DNA from: Mauremys mutica
Taxonomy: Eukaryota > Chordata > Testudines > Geoemydidae
Direction: 5' to 3'
DNA: 64,000 bases
NCBI RefSeq assembly: GCF_020497125.1
Contig: NC_059074.1
Span: 191,079,415-191,143,414, forward strand
Numbering within the stretch: the stretch's first letter is position 1; each line of letters opens with the position of its first letter. A program made the translations under genes and the position numbers. Positions 47,250 through 59,700 of the stretch are shown in pieces. A model generated the notes under the pieces. The model was not told the DNA's origin. It did not search any database and saw only the letters and a list, made by a program, of their open reading frames with translations.

Positions 47250-47420
47250 TAGTGAGGGGGCATGACCTCCCTTAAAGATTGATGGAGAGGAACCCCGCTC
47301 ATCCCCTGGTGGGCGGAACCAGGACATCCCACCTGCCCTGCCCAAAGCAGAGGAGTGGGACAAAAAGTATAAAAGGGAGCCCTGCAGCTCAATTGGACTG
47401 GGGCTGCCAGAGGAATCAGA
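47250..47420 (+). repeat. Possible LTR fragment with TATA box
   Basis: Sequence 'caaaaagtataaaagggag' is followed by 'tgcagctcaattggact', like an LTR U3/R border. No flanking duplication or polyadenylation hexamer was found. Confidence 0.3.
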
Positions 47421-48144
47421 TGCTTAGATTAAAAACTATGAGTGCTGCAGGAAATGGTGTTGGCAGTTCAAAATGTGAACTTTTGATGCAGAATCAAGTT
47501 CTTAAACATTTGTGGTCATTAAAGATCCCATGGTGCTTCTAATCACAGTCTGGATGGTGGTACCAAGCGTGTTAACCCAATTAATATAGTAAATCTGCCT
47601 ACCTAGTATGTCTCCTGCAGTTTGAATTGTATCCAGTTCTGTTCTCCCTTCCTTCCTGTCCTAAATTCTGATGGAGCATTCCTATGCTCTGTTAGCCAGC
47701 ATCACAATGGGGTGTTTGTGCCCCTTCCTAGGTAGAATGGAGGAAGCTGACTTTTATAAGCTGCTTGAGTTGTCAGCTGTGGCTTGTGTGGTTGCAGTGG
47801 GGAGGAATTGGCAGCTGAGCCATATGAATGAAGGAGCTAAGAGAAGAATGATGAGCTGCTTTCTTCTAGTCTCTTCCTAGCCTAGGGAGCACCTGGTATA
47901 GAGTCAGGCTAGGAAAAAAGTAACTGGGGGTAGTTTACTGCCTGCACTAAGGGGGATTATGCGTCTTCCAGAGATGGAACTCACAGTTAGACTTTTCGCT
48001 GTTTTTGTTTATTAGGCTACAAGAATCTGCCTGCCTTTGTTTTGTTTCCTTGGGACCTGTGGCCAAGCAGAGTTGTTGTCTTGCCTTCCAGTGGCTGAAA
48101 TTGAAATGTTCAGGGGGCTTTAAGGGGTCTCCCCCTTTTGTTTC

Positions 48145-49173
48145 TGTAACCCTTCTGCCCCTCTGAGTTGGCAGCAACAAGGGCCGGGTTCAGTATCCAG
48201 GGGTTCCATTTCAATAACACAATGCAAAACTGGCTCGAGCCCCCACCCAGTGACCTGGGACAATTACCTACCACCCCCCCGGGCGCCTCTAGGAGGCAAT
48301 ACTTCCCCACTCGCAAGCACAGAGTCCGAGTGTCGCAAAATCCTTTTAATAAAGGAGGGAACCAATGCGGCATCACGTTGGAGAGACACCACAAACAGGA
48401 CTATACACAAACCATAAGCAAAAAACCCACCGCCAAGTACATTTGGCAATGTCCTTTCCCCCTTAGGGTCTTAAGTCCAATCACCCCAAAGTCCAACAAC
48501 CCAAAAGTCTCTGTCTCTGGTCAGTGCCACCCCAGAGTTCAAAAGTTTATCTGCAGAGTTTTACCACCCCCAGCCTGGGTGGAAATGGGGGGGGGGGCGC
48601 ACACAGGGTGTTAAGGGGCACCTTACGTGGGCCAGGGCCGACTGCCCTGCTTCTCCGTGGAGTTCTGCTGCAGCCTTCACCATGACTGGCTCCACTCCAC
48701 CAGCTGTGCTGTTCCTCCAGCAGACCCGTGAACCACGTCAGCCGTCCCAACAAACCGTTCCACACTGCTCACTGTTCTATGGGCTGCTCCAACATGCTGC
48801 AGACTGCTCTGCTCTGCCAGCTGCTTAGTGATCGATCTTCAGGCTCCCCCACTCAGTGATCTCAGCTCAGTAAGCTTAGCTCTTTTAGTGATTTCAGCTC
48901 TTAGTGGTTTCAGGTTGTAGTAGGGGAGTCCCAGTGCCACATTGGCCCAACGTGAATTCAGGTCAGCAGCCTCTAGATGGACTCCTAAAAGATTCAAAAT
49001 TAGCTCTGCTCTTTAACAGTGGAGAGAGGAGGATGTGCAATTGGTGTTCCAGGCCCTCAAAAGGGGCCCATACCATCAGGTACACACACCAGTCCCCAAC
49101 CTCTCTTCCTCTCACTGGGTTTTGGAACCCATGTCCCTTGTCTAGCAAGTACTATTTAATGTAGGTTGAGTCA
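48145..49173 (-). mobile_element. Solo LTR with 4-bp target duplication
   Basis: The block starts TGTAACCC and ends GAGTCA. It is flanked by TTTC at 48141-48144 and at 49174-49177. It contains many C-rich stretches and a poly-G run at about 48587-48596. On the minus strand ATTAAA (plus 48345-48350 region) lies about 200 bases before the end, so antisense is the likelier orientation. No internal genes are present. Confidence 0.55.
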
Positions 49174-49179
49174 TTTCTG

Positions 49180-50220
49180 TCATAAAGCAGTCTCATAGTT
49201 CCTCATTCACATAATTAAGGTGACAGCACTTTTTTCCTTCCTGTCTCAATAACAAAGAAATTGGGGATCCCACAGCTATGAAAATAACCATCCCAGGCTG
49301 CTGTGTGTTATGCTAAGTGGAGTGGGTTTACCAATGCAAATGCACATTCTTGAAATTCCTTTGCCCACTCCTCATAATTTACCACTGGATGTCAGGGTAG
49401 AGCTCATCCTGACTCTGCTTACATTTCCATTTTGTTTTTTGCTGTGACCCCCAAATCCCAGGGCTGACTGGTGGTCCGGTTTGTAAGCTGCTTCAGAAAT
49501 GGCTGCATTTCAGTGGTGGGTAAAAGGACTTCTTGACGTGCTTTGGGTAAATGCAGATTATTGTGAGCTAGTGTGATGCTTGTTGCTCCTCTGCTCAGAT
49601 CAAAGTAACGTTGTTGTTCCATTAAAATGGGGGAACTAAAGCGTATGGCATTGACTAGCATTACATGGACGTCTCTTTAAAAGAGGTAGCAATTTCAAGT
49701 AATACAGAAATCCACAACACAGCTATAACAAGTGTGTTATTCATTTAATCCTGCCTCTGGGAATTCCCAATTTGTCATAACTCTGGAACTGGAAAAATGT
49801 AGCTTCCGATCCTCCAGGTTGCCTGAGCAGTGATCTCCACAAGACCGGGGCGAACGAAACGGACTCAGTAGGATTTTGTCCAGTTCCCAGCTCTCTCTCA
49901 GTAAGTCTGTGGGGATATTTTTACTGCAGAGTTAATTCAGGCTCTTACCCCTCCTCCCACACAACCCTCCCTTCAGAATTTAATCCTTCAAATCCTGGGG
50001 GCGTGAGTTAGAGCCTGATTCTGCTTTCAGTGACTCAGGCTGGTAACCCACCCATTTTGCAGTGAGGGCACAGGCTTAAACAACTCAAGGGCCGACAGTC
50101 CACCGGTACCTTCCCACAGTTCCCCCTGTGTGCCCAGAACAGACAGGTTCTCCTACCGGGAAGGAATCATAGAGAAACTCAATGTGTTGTAGCCCAAAGT
50201 ACCATGGGAATGTGCACCCA
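49180..50220. other. Intergenic sequence, nothing recognised
   Basis: No gene or repeat could be supported here. Confidence 0.4.
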
Positions 50221-50226
50221 GCCGTT

Positions 50227-50840
50227 TTAGGCTACGTCTATGCTACAAACCAGTATGGGTGGCATGAAGCGTACATGTAGCATACCTCCTTTTCACTGCG
50301 GGCTGCGTCCACACTGCAGTGTGTAGCTACACATGTCAAAGCTCTGGCTCAACCTTACCCTGCTGCTTCCCTGCTGTTGGGGTCTGTCGTCATGGCAGGG
50401 AGGTGCTCCAGCAACGGGGAGCTGGAAGAGCCTTTTCTCACTGCTCCTCCTGCCTGCCAGGGCCTTTCCGTGCCGTGGGGAAAGGGTCCACAGGGGGAAG
50501 CTGCCCAAACCGTTCCCTGCTGCCTCCCCACTGCCAGAGCCTGTCCATGCTGGGGGAATCTTTTCCTGTGGTGGGGAAGGGCTCCAGGCTCCAGCGGCAG
50601 GGAGGCAGCATGACACTAACTGCTAAAAATAGCCGTGTAGCTGGGGAGGCAAGGCCTGGGCACGTGTAGAACATGTAGTGTACTCGCATACATACCCACA
50701 CCCGGCAGGCCTGTCTTTACTTGCCTACGCTGTGTTGCACCAGCTACACTGCTGTTTATACCAGTGCTGGGAGAGGGGCTATGGGGGCGTGTACTCTGCA
50801 CGCCACTGAAAGAAACAGGCCGTGTAGACATACCCTTAGA
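50227..50840. mobile_element. About 0.6-kb non-autonomous DNA transposon
   Basis: It begins ttaggctacgtctatgctac and ends ggccgtgtagacatacccttaga (imperfect inverted repeats). The inside is GC-rich, with several spurious ORFs of 60-131 codons. Confidence 0.6.
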
Positions 50841-51059
50841 GAGAGACATGGGTAAGTGCTGCACCGGTGAGGCACAGTAACTTGGGTATGGCTTTGTAGT
50901 GCGACTGCTCATATAGGTATCACCCATGTGGGTGTCAATCACCTGAGTTAGCACCAGCATAGGTGGTGGGACTGGCGGGAACTGTCTGTCTGTCAGGTCT
51001 CCCTTTTCCACGGTGGTGATATACAGCTTTCTCTGTGTGTAAAGTTATGCCTGTCTAAT

Positions 51060-51170
51060 GAAAGTGACAAGGGGGATGAGGTAATATCTTTTATTGGACC
51101 GACTTCTGTTGGTGGGAGAGACAAAATTTTGAGCTCCACAGAGGAGTTCTTCAGGAAGAACTTGTGACTT
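51060..51170 (-). mobile_element. Penelope (second family) terminal fragment
   Basis: 'gatgaggtaatatcttttat', 'tctgttggtgggagagacaa' and then 'gaggagttcttcagg'. On the minus strand CTGAAGA is followed by a CTCC/GGAG stem, but GAAA is lost. Confidence 0.6.
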
Positions 51171-51174
51171 TTAA

Positions 51175-52820
51175 AATTGATTTAATTAAATTGGTGCAAT
51201 TCTGTCTGTGTAAACCTGTAAATGTACAGAGGTTGGCTAAACCAATATAGATTACGTGTGTTTAGATTAAATGTGTCCAAACTTTGGTGCAGTCAAATTG
51301 GTGCAAGTTGTCTTACTCTCTGTCTGCAGGTAGGGACTGAGTTAAAAGGGGATAATACCAGCCTAGGGCAGGGAGGGTGGAGAAGATACATTTTATATTT
51401 GTGAGGTGCTCAGATTCTATGGTGATAATTAATAGCTTATTAAATCCCTGCTAAATTCTCCAAATCTGCACCGAGCATGCTGCACTCCAGGTCTCCAGCT
51501 GAACCACTTTTGCTGAAACATTCAACTTAGGGCAGACACCCAACATGGCTGAATGGTTAACGTTTGGCAAAGCTGTAAGCAATTGAAAACAGTGTCTTGT
51601 ATGGGATGACGAGGGCAATACAACGTGCTGTATAGCATCTCGACAAATACTGGGTAGTAAAGATGCTTGGAAGCTATAGAATTTTCAAAACTTTGATGTA
51701 TAACTTTCACAAAAAACGTTAAGTGTTTTTTGGGGGAAATACTGTCACCATTTTTGACCCACTCCGGTAAGCAGCATTTTCATAGATCAGTGATCTGAGG
51801 CAGCAGAAACACGGAGCGGGAAACACAGGTTCCCCAAGCATAACAGAATGGCAAATAGGTTTTTTTTAGGTGGGGGTCTGCCATTAGAACTTTTAAAAGG
51901 GAAAAATTCTGTTTTTTGGATTGGATTGGCTCAGCCAGCACAGTTGAGTGGGAACAGGTGAGAAGTAAGCAGTGTAAGGAAAAGGCCTAGTATAGTTTGT
52001 TTATTTGAGCTAAGGGCTACTCATGGTCCCATACTCGGGCAGGATTCCAAGGTGGGATTGGACCTCAGAGAGTGCTAGTCTAATGAGCGATAGGGAGGTT
52101 CTCCCACTCATCCCTACATGTGGGAAAAGGAGAAGAGTATAAACTTTTTGTTTACTGCCTTAGGTCTAACAGATGACGGTTACATAAAGCCATTACAGAT
52201 GAAAGGTCTCTCAAAATAACAGCTCTTCATGTTCAGATAGTGCTTTTTATGGATTTGGAGCTCTCCATCACCAGCAATGAAAATTATTACAAGGCATGTT
52301 TCTCCTCCAGTTACTTTAAAACATTTTTTTACTCTCCAGATGCTAAATATTTCTCCCTAAAAATGTAAACATTTGTTGGAAGAGTGTACAGGTTGACCAT
52401 GAAAGGCAGCCTTATTTTTTCAGTCCCAGCAATAACTTGTAGATAAAACACAGTAAGTTCAACATTTTCAAATATTTGTGCCTAATTATTGCACACCTAA
52501 ATTATTGGCCTAATTTCAGAGCTTAGCACCGACGACACCCATTTGTTTCAAAATTGGGCATAAAACTTGAAACTGTTTTCATGTGTTCCTTCTTTCAGTT
52601 AATCCCTTTTCATCTTTCTTGCTTCAGATGTGTGCAAAAGGAATTTCCCTTTTAAGATTATATTGTGGAATTTGCTTTAAACAGTCATTTAACAACCTCT
52701 AAATTGCACAAGCACATCAAGTGTCTGTGCACAGAAGGCCTGATTTTTCCCATGCTGGAGTGACAAGATTATTATCAATAAAACAAGAAAATGAGCACAC
52801 TGGGCAGGAGGCACTTTTAA
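51175..52820. other. Intergenic sequence, nothing recognised
   Basis: AT-rich. No gene, RNA or repeat could be supported. Confidence 0.4.
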
Positions 52821-52826
52821 GACAAA

Positions 52827-53018
52827 TACACCCCTACCCCAATATCACGCTGTCCTAGGGAGCCAAAAAATCTTACCATGTTATAGGTGAAGCTGCATTA
52901 TGTTGAACTTGCTTTGATCCACCAGAGTGCATAGCCCCGCCCCCCCGGAGCCCTGCTTTACCGCGTTAGATCTGAATTTGTGTTATATTGGGTCGTGTTA
53001 TATTGGGGTAGAGGTGTA
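52827..53018. mobile_element. Mariner/Tc1-like MITE flanked by TA
   Basis: It begins cacccctaccccaatat and ends atattggggtagaggtg, an inverted pair, with TA on each side. The inside keeps 'ccgcccccccggagccctgc' and repeated 'gttatat' phrases. TA duplication is typical of Tc1/mariner. Confidence 0.7.
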
Positions 53019-53019
53019 T

Positions 53020-54250
53020 ATATTTTCCTAATTTTTTTATCCGAATTCCACAGGTTTTTACTGTGCCAGTCTATGGATTTCAGCCTCAAGTTGCTGCTGT
53101 GGCAGATGGCTGCAAACTCTGCTCCAGTTTTAAAAAAAAACCCTCTTGTTTTTTTGTTTATATGGGAGTCAATTGTTTAAGCAGCAAGGATGACAAATTT
53201 GGGACTTTTGCCAGTCTTTGCTGAACAGTAAAAATGAGAGATAAACATGGGAATGTCCTGGGATTTTCAGTGACTTATTTAATGTGTCTTGTGACTACAA
53301 TTACAGTGATAACAGCATGTTCTAGGGAGAGGCCAATGGCAAACTGCCTGCAAGTTACTCCCTGTGCAGTTACATAGCAAGATGGTTTCCATTTTGGATA
53401 TGAAAACTCTCACCAGGATCAGATTTATGTAGTACTTTCGTACACCTCTAGATGTCCTCCTTGTTTAAGCTAGGAGGCTACCCAGATAAACACTGCAGTT
53501 CTCATTGATACTAGAGAGGGATGAACCTCAGAGGGTTCCTGGGTCTCTTTAGATAAAAACTCAGTAATTTGGCTGTGTTGGGAATCTTCTAACATTTTCC
53601 AATCTTCAGTTGGTAGATCCAAGAGGAGGCTTTTGGTGCCCTCCTGTTTTGAACTGGGTTGGAAACAGCATGAGATCAGGCTCTCTTACCAGCATCTGGC
53701 TTTTTTAGGGCATTGCTTTTAACTGCCTCTTTGGTCATAGGCTTACAGCAGTGTTGCAAAATATACAATCTGGGCAGGATAAGCCAGACCCTTATTAGAC
53801 AGAAGGAAAAAGGAGAGGGATAGGAAAGAGATGAAAGGTGGGGAAGAGAAAGGACACATGAGGTCAGGGGACAATAGTATCCCATCCCAAGTCGTAGCTG
53901 GGATTTAGCCAGCCCCCGTGGAAGTGATTATGCCATCTGGTCACTCTCCTGCCTGCTCTGGTCAGGACATATCTCAATGCAATGTTCTCATGCTGGACCC
54001 TAGGGTCCAAGGAGATGGTTGGGGGTGGCAGCCATGATGGTGAAACTTGTTCCTTCCTGTTTTTCTGTCTTTGAGTCAGCCAGTGTCCACTAAATTCCCC
54101 CCCAAAAGTCTCTCTTTGAGGACCCCAAAAGGGAATGATGGGTGGAATAGCCCATTTCTTTGTTGTTTTGTTCAACAATTAGACTTCCTTGCATACCAAA
54201 TGTTGTCCATTGATTTCCATTCCCACACGTCTTTTATTTCCCAGGAATGA
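53020..54250. other. Intergenic sequence, nothing recognised
   Basis: Several 60-104 codon ORFs with no domain. No repeat was identified. Confidence 0.4.
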
Positions 54251-54274
54251 TCTTGTGATACTCTCCAGGGTTAG

Positions 54275-55650
54275 GAGGCACCTCACCACCAGCTGTCCTT
54301 ACAATGAGGCAGTCTTGTTTGTACCAGCTGTGGCTCAGCTCCCTGAAATCACCAACCGCTGGCAGCACAATCCACTACCTTTCAGGGCTTCACAGGCCTT
54401 GCTCTCTCTGTACAAGTAGCAGTAGACACACACCAACTCTTGAATACACAGAGCATTCCTTGCAGAGTACAGCCCCTTATCCACTGAACAGAATTACCAG
54501 GTCTGCCATTCCCAAAGGAACAGTGCACATCAGCTACTCAGAACCATCACTTGGATTAACACCACATCATTTAAATATATTTATAGTGAAAGCAAGAATA
54601 AGTTTATTAACAAAGAACAGAGATTTAGGTGATAGTGAGTAAGAATATTGGCAGGAGTTGGGACAAAGGCACTGGGGGGAGGGACAGCTCAGTGGTTTGA
54701 GCATTGGCCTGCTAAACAGAGAGTTATGAGCTCAAATGAGGGGGCTATTTAGGGATCTGGGGCAGAAAAAACCCCAACAACCTATTAGGGACAGCACTTG
54801 GTCCTGCTAGTGAAGGCAGGGGACTGGACTTGATGACCTTTCAAGGTCCCTTCCAGTTCTATGAGAGAGGTATATCACCATATATTCTTTGTGGCAAGAG
54901 AGAAAAGTTGGCTGGGCCAGACACCTAGTTCTTTGTTAAGTTCTCCATGGCTGGAAACAGATGCTTACACATAAAACTAAATCATAACATGTTTTATGGA
55001 GACTAAACATAACTAACTGGTTAACCCACTGTCTAAAGAAGCTTAGATCACCCAAAGTTCTCTCCAGCTTTTTCAGCCAAGCCTGGTTGAGACCCCTTTT
55101 TCATAAAGCAAAAGCACTGTCTGCTTTCTTCAGAAGTGAGGGGTGCCAAGAGGTTTTCTCTGCCTCCCAAATATATTCAAGCTAACCTTTGAAGTGCACC
55201 TCAAGATAACGTTCTCTTCCCCTGCTGTTTTTCTCATCTTATTAGTTTCTTTCTGAAGTTCTTACAAGCTGCCTTTTGGAGTTAGTTCAGACTGGTGGTA
55301 AGGAGGCCTATTGTGGGTGAGACAATACTCAATTTACAAAAACAACTAAATGGATAAACCTTTCCTGTCTGATAGAAAACCTGTTTTTCACCTTTGCTGG
55401 TGACCATCTTCCTCCACCTCCTGACATAAATCTTGAGAACATATTTTCAGTATATACATACACAACACCTTATACGACATCTGCACATGCATTTCAAAAT
55501 GATATTGATGACCAGTGTGACAACAAGCTTTATCTGAGACCACACATGGCATTTTTTGGTGAACTAGAATGTACACACCAGACTCAGTAGATTTCTGTAA
55601 GGTATCTGCACCCTCCTTGCCATTAAGAAGGTCACAGATCTTAACAGGGT
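54275..55650 (-). mobile_element. ERV-type solo LTR, copy 2
   Basis: Collinear with the split LTR at 20.55-23.19 kb: gaggcagtcttgtttgtacc, 'ttaccaggtctgccattccc', 'aagtttattaacaaagaac', 'gagacccctttttcataaag', 'gatattgatgaccagtgtga'. On the minus strand the polyadenylation-type hexamer is at plus 54603-54608. A turtle SINE is inserted at about 54674-54868. No internal genes are present. Confidence 0.65.
54674..54868 (+). mobile_element. tRNA-derived SINE of the cryptodiran turtle type
   Basis: The head 'gggacagctcagtggtttga' is a tRNA-like A box and 'gagttatgagctcaaat' a B box. The body (tagggacagcacttggtcct, tgctagtgaaggcaggg, gacttgatgacctttcaagg) ends 'tcccttccagttctatgag', a CR1-like tail. 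This matches the tRNA-Lys-derived SINE family described from cryptodire turtles, and is the best taxonomic marker in the window. Confidence 0.85.
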
Positions 55651-55689
55651 CCTTGATTTGTGTTGGTAGGCCTTTTGGTTGGATTAATT

Positions 55690-56790
55690 CAGCCTGGGTC
55701 CCTTTTGTACATTTTCCTACTAATATTTGTTTGTTTATTGTAACATTTTATGAACTCTCACTTTCCAGTTGTGCTCCTAATTATGGTAAATTTGTAGGCT
55801 CAATTATTTCAACAGGTCATCCAATGCATTCATCTGCCTGGGCAGGATTGTCCCCTACAGTATATTTCCCCCAATACTCTGTTGTGCAGTTTTAGATTCT
55901 TTGGCAATGGGGCATCCCTCACTTTCCCTTGAGAGTCTATGCCACAATCTGACAGTCCTTATGTTTCTTTATATTTCGCCCCCATTGTCGTCTTGGTCAT
56001 CTCATTCATCCTACCCGCAGCCCATGGATACCTTGAAGGGGATTAATTAAATAGAGTTGTTAAGAAACTGTTTCATCTATAAGAAGCTTATTTGCTCATA
56101 ATGCTACAGAGACCTATCAAATATTTCATAAAGAGGAAAAAAATCTCCTAAAGAGCATGAAAAGGATAAATTTGGGCAAACCTGCCTGTATCAGGAAGAG
56201 CTGAACCTTTAAAATAGATTACAGGCCCAGTATAGCCCTGTTTTTGGTTCAGCTCTGAAGAAGAGAAACTTGTGAATTGTAGTTCCCAGCCAATTGAAGT
56301 TATGCTGGGAAGGAACATCAGAGCAGATAAACAACCCTTTCCCTCAGAGCAAAGAGAGTGGGGAAAGACTAAGAGTTATGGGCTATTCTGATAAGTGCCC
56401 TGGAAGGAGCCTGGATTTGGTGGAACAAATGAAGCAGCTTTGTGGCAAGAGACAAGAAGTGGGGAGAGAGTTGGTTGGACCTGACAGCCGGTTCTTTGTT
56501 CACTTCCACATAGCTGGAATGCATGGAGGAGGGAGAGTGGGAGCTCCTGGAAAGAGAGAAGATTGCCAGACCCTTGAAGGAAAGCAGTGACCCAGGGAAA
56601 GGCATTGGGTGAAGGTTTGAACTTCTGATTTTGGGAGGATTTTTGTTACCCCAGCGGGTACTCACTATTAAAATTGGCTGAAAAATGCAAAACTAACATC
56701 ACAAAACTATGCAGCTGTTTTTGTTTATAATCAAAGTGATCCTGTTTTTAAAAAAAAAATGTATCGCAAATTTTTTTAAATAAAAAAATT
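55690..56790. other. Intergenic sequence, nothing recognised
   Basis: ORFs of 98-108 codons without domains. Part (56.16-56.65 kb) may be LTR-derived, but no ends were found. Confidence 0.35.
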
Positions 56791-56799
56791 ATCTACGGC

Positions 56800-59700
56800 T
56801 GTTGACATGAAAAGGCAAAAAGAAAAGGAACAGGGCCGTCTGCAAAATATAGTCAATGTCTGTATACAAATGCAAGGAGTATGTGGAAGAAGCAAGACGA
56901 ACTGGAAGTCATGGCATAAGAAGAAAATTATGACTTAATTGGCATCACAGAGACTTGATGGGACAACTCTCATGATTGGAGTACCAGCATTAAGGGATAT
57001 TTCCGAAAGGATAACTATGAGAAAAAAAGAGAGGATGTTGTGCTGTATGTCAAGAATGTGTACACTTGCTCTGAAGTCCAAGAGGACATGAGCAACAGAC
57101 ATACTGAGAGTCTTGAGTGAGGATAACAAGGGAAAAGAACAGCAGCGATATTATGGTGGGGATCTGTTATGGATCACCAAATGAGGATGAGGAAGTGGAT
57201 GAGTCATTCTATAAGCAGGTAACAAGATTACCTAACACACACAAGCTAGTATTAATGGGGGATTTTAACTTCCTTGGTATCTGTAGGATGTATTATCCTC
57301 TTATTTTGATCCTCTTATTTTGCTGCAATAGTCTTCCAACAAATTCTTAGCATGTGTAGGAGACAACTTTCTCATTCAGAAATTTGAGGAAAAAGCTAGG
57401 GGGTTGTCCATTGTTACCAATAGACATTAATTAGTTGCAAATGCGGGGTTGGTCGGGAACTTGTGAGGAAGTGATCATGATCTAAGAATTCAAGATCCTA
57501 TGGAAAGGAGGACATGAAAACAGCAAAACAAGGACACTGGACTTCAGAATGATGGATTTCAACCGACTCAGAGAAATAGTAGGCAAGGTCCCAAGGAAAG
57601 ACCAATTAGGAGGAAAAGGAATCAAAGAGGGCTGGTAGTTCTTAAAAGATGTAATACTAGAGGCTCAACCTCAAGCTATTCTGATGCAGGGGAAAGACAA
57701 GAGCCACAGAAAGCCAGTGTGGCCACACAAAGAGCTTTTTAGTTATCTAAAAACCAAGAGGAACACATACAGTAAATGGAACGAGGGGCACGTCACCAAG
57801 GAAGTATTCCTGGGAATAGCACGAGCATGTAGGGACAAAATCAGGAAAGCCAAGACAAAGAATGAGTTACAGCTGGCAAGAAATGTTAGAGATAACATGA
57901 CGGGGTTCTTCAAATATGTCAGACAAAAAAAAAAAGAATGATCAAGGGCGGTGTGGGTCTGCTGCTCAATAGAAAAGGTAACGGAAGAGGATAGGAAGGC
58001 AGAGCTGCCGAATGCCTACTTTGCTTCAGTCTTCTCACAAAACAACAACATGTGACTAGCAAAGTTACCGTAGACAATAAAGGGGAAAGGATGAAGATTG
58101 GGATAAGTAAAGAATGTCAGAGATCCTCTGACCAATTTGAATAAATTCAAATTAGTGGGGCCCAATGTTATTTACTTGGGGGTACTAGAGGAATTAGCTG
58201 AATAAATCTCAGAGCCACTAGCAATAATATTTACAAACTCATGGATGACAGGAGTGGTCCCAGAAGATTGGAGAAGGGCTAACGTAGTGCTAGTGCCCAA
58301 CTTTAAAAAAGAGGAGACAGGGATCTATAGACCAGTCAGCCCACCTTCAATACATGGAAAGCTACTAGAGCAAGGTATAAAACATTTAATTTGCGAACAC
58401 CTGGCGGATGAAGGGGTAATCACAAGCAGCTAGCATGGATTTACCGAGAACAAAACATGCCAAACCAGCTTTATTTCCTTCCTTGATAGGGTAACTGATG
58501 TGTTGGATAGGGGAATGCGGTGGACATAATATACCTGGACTTCAGCAAGGGTTTTGACACAGTCCCACATGACATTCTGATAAGTAAGCTGGAGAAATGC
58601 AGGCTCTACAGAACTACCATTAAGTGGATACATACTTGGTTAAACAACCGCAAACAAAGAGTAACTATTAATGGAATGATGTCAGATTGGAGAGAGGTCT
58701 CGAGTGGGGTTCCACAGGGATCTGTACTGGGTCTGGTGGTGTTTAACATCTTTATTAATGACTGGATGTAGGAATAGAAAGCATACTGATCAAATCTGCA
58801 GATGACACAGCTGTGGGGAGAGGGTTGCCAATACTTTGGGGGATAGAGCTAAAATTCAGAGGGATCTTGATAAACTGGAGAGCTGGGCTATAGACAACAA
58901 AATGAAATTCAACAAAGACAAATGTAAGGTGATACACTAAGGGAAGGAAAGCCAAATGCACAAATACAGAATGGGGAATAATTCTTGGCAGCAGCATGGC
59001 TGAGAAGGATCTGGGAGTTGTGGTAAATCACAGCCTCAACATGAGTCAGCAATATGATGCTGTTGCAAAAAAAAAGCAAATGCCATTTTCGGTTGCATTA
59101 ACAGAGGCATAGCATGCAAGTCATGGGAGGTGATAGTGCTGCTCTACTCGGCATTGGTTAGGCCTCAGCTGAAGTACTGTGTCCAATTTTGGTCACCAAT
59201 AAATAGAAAGGATGTAGAGCCAACTGGAAAGGATCCAGAGCTGAGCAACAAAGATGATCAAACAATGGAATTGACGCCATGTGTGCAAAGGCTGAAGGAA
59301 CTGGGTATGTTTAGGGTTAGAGGGTTTTCCCTTCACCCTCCCACTTCCCTGGTTCTAGTCACGCAAACAGCAAGCAGCAAAACACCAGAAGTCCGAAGTG
59401 CAGACAATGCGATGTTTATTGGAGTTAGTTTCCAAGCAAGCATGTTCCAAAGCCCTTCACACCAGTCGGGGTTATCTCTATACAACGACAGTCTATTCTT
59501 CAGTGTTCTGTTCCCAGCTCTGACACCACAGAGCCTTGCCCGTGTTCTGTTCCCAGTCCCTGTTCCTGTTCTCTCCTCACTTAGCAAGCATGATTCCAAT
59601 TTCCCTTCCCTCCACCACTTTCTATTTGACCCCAGTTTATATAGTAATATTCTCAGCTATACCTTAACCAATCATTTTACTGAAATTTAACTAACCAATC

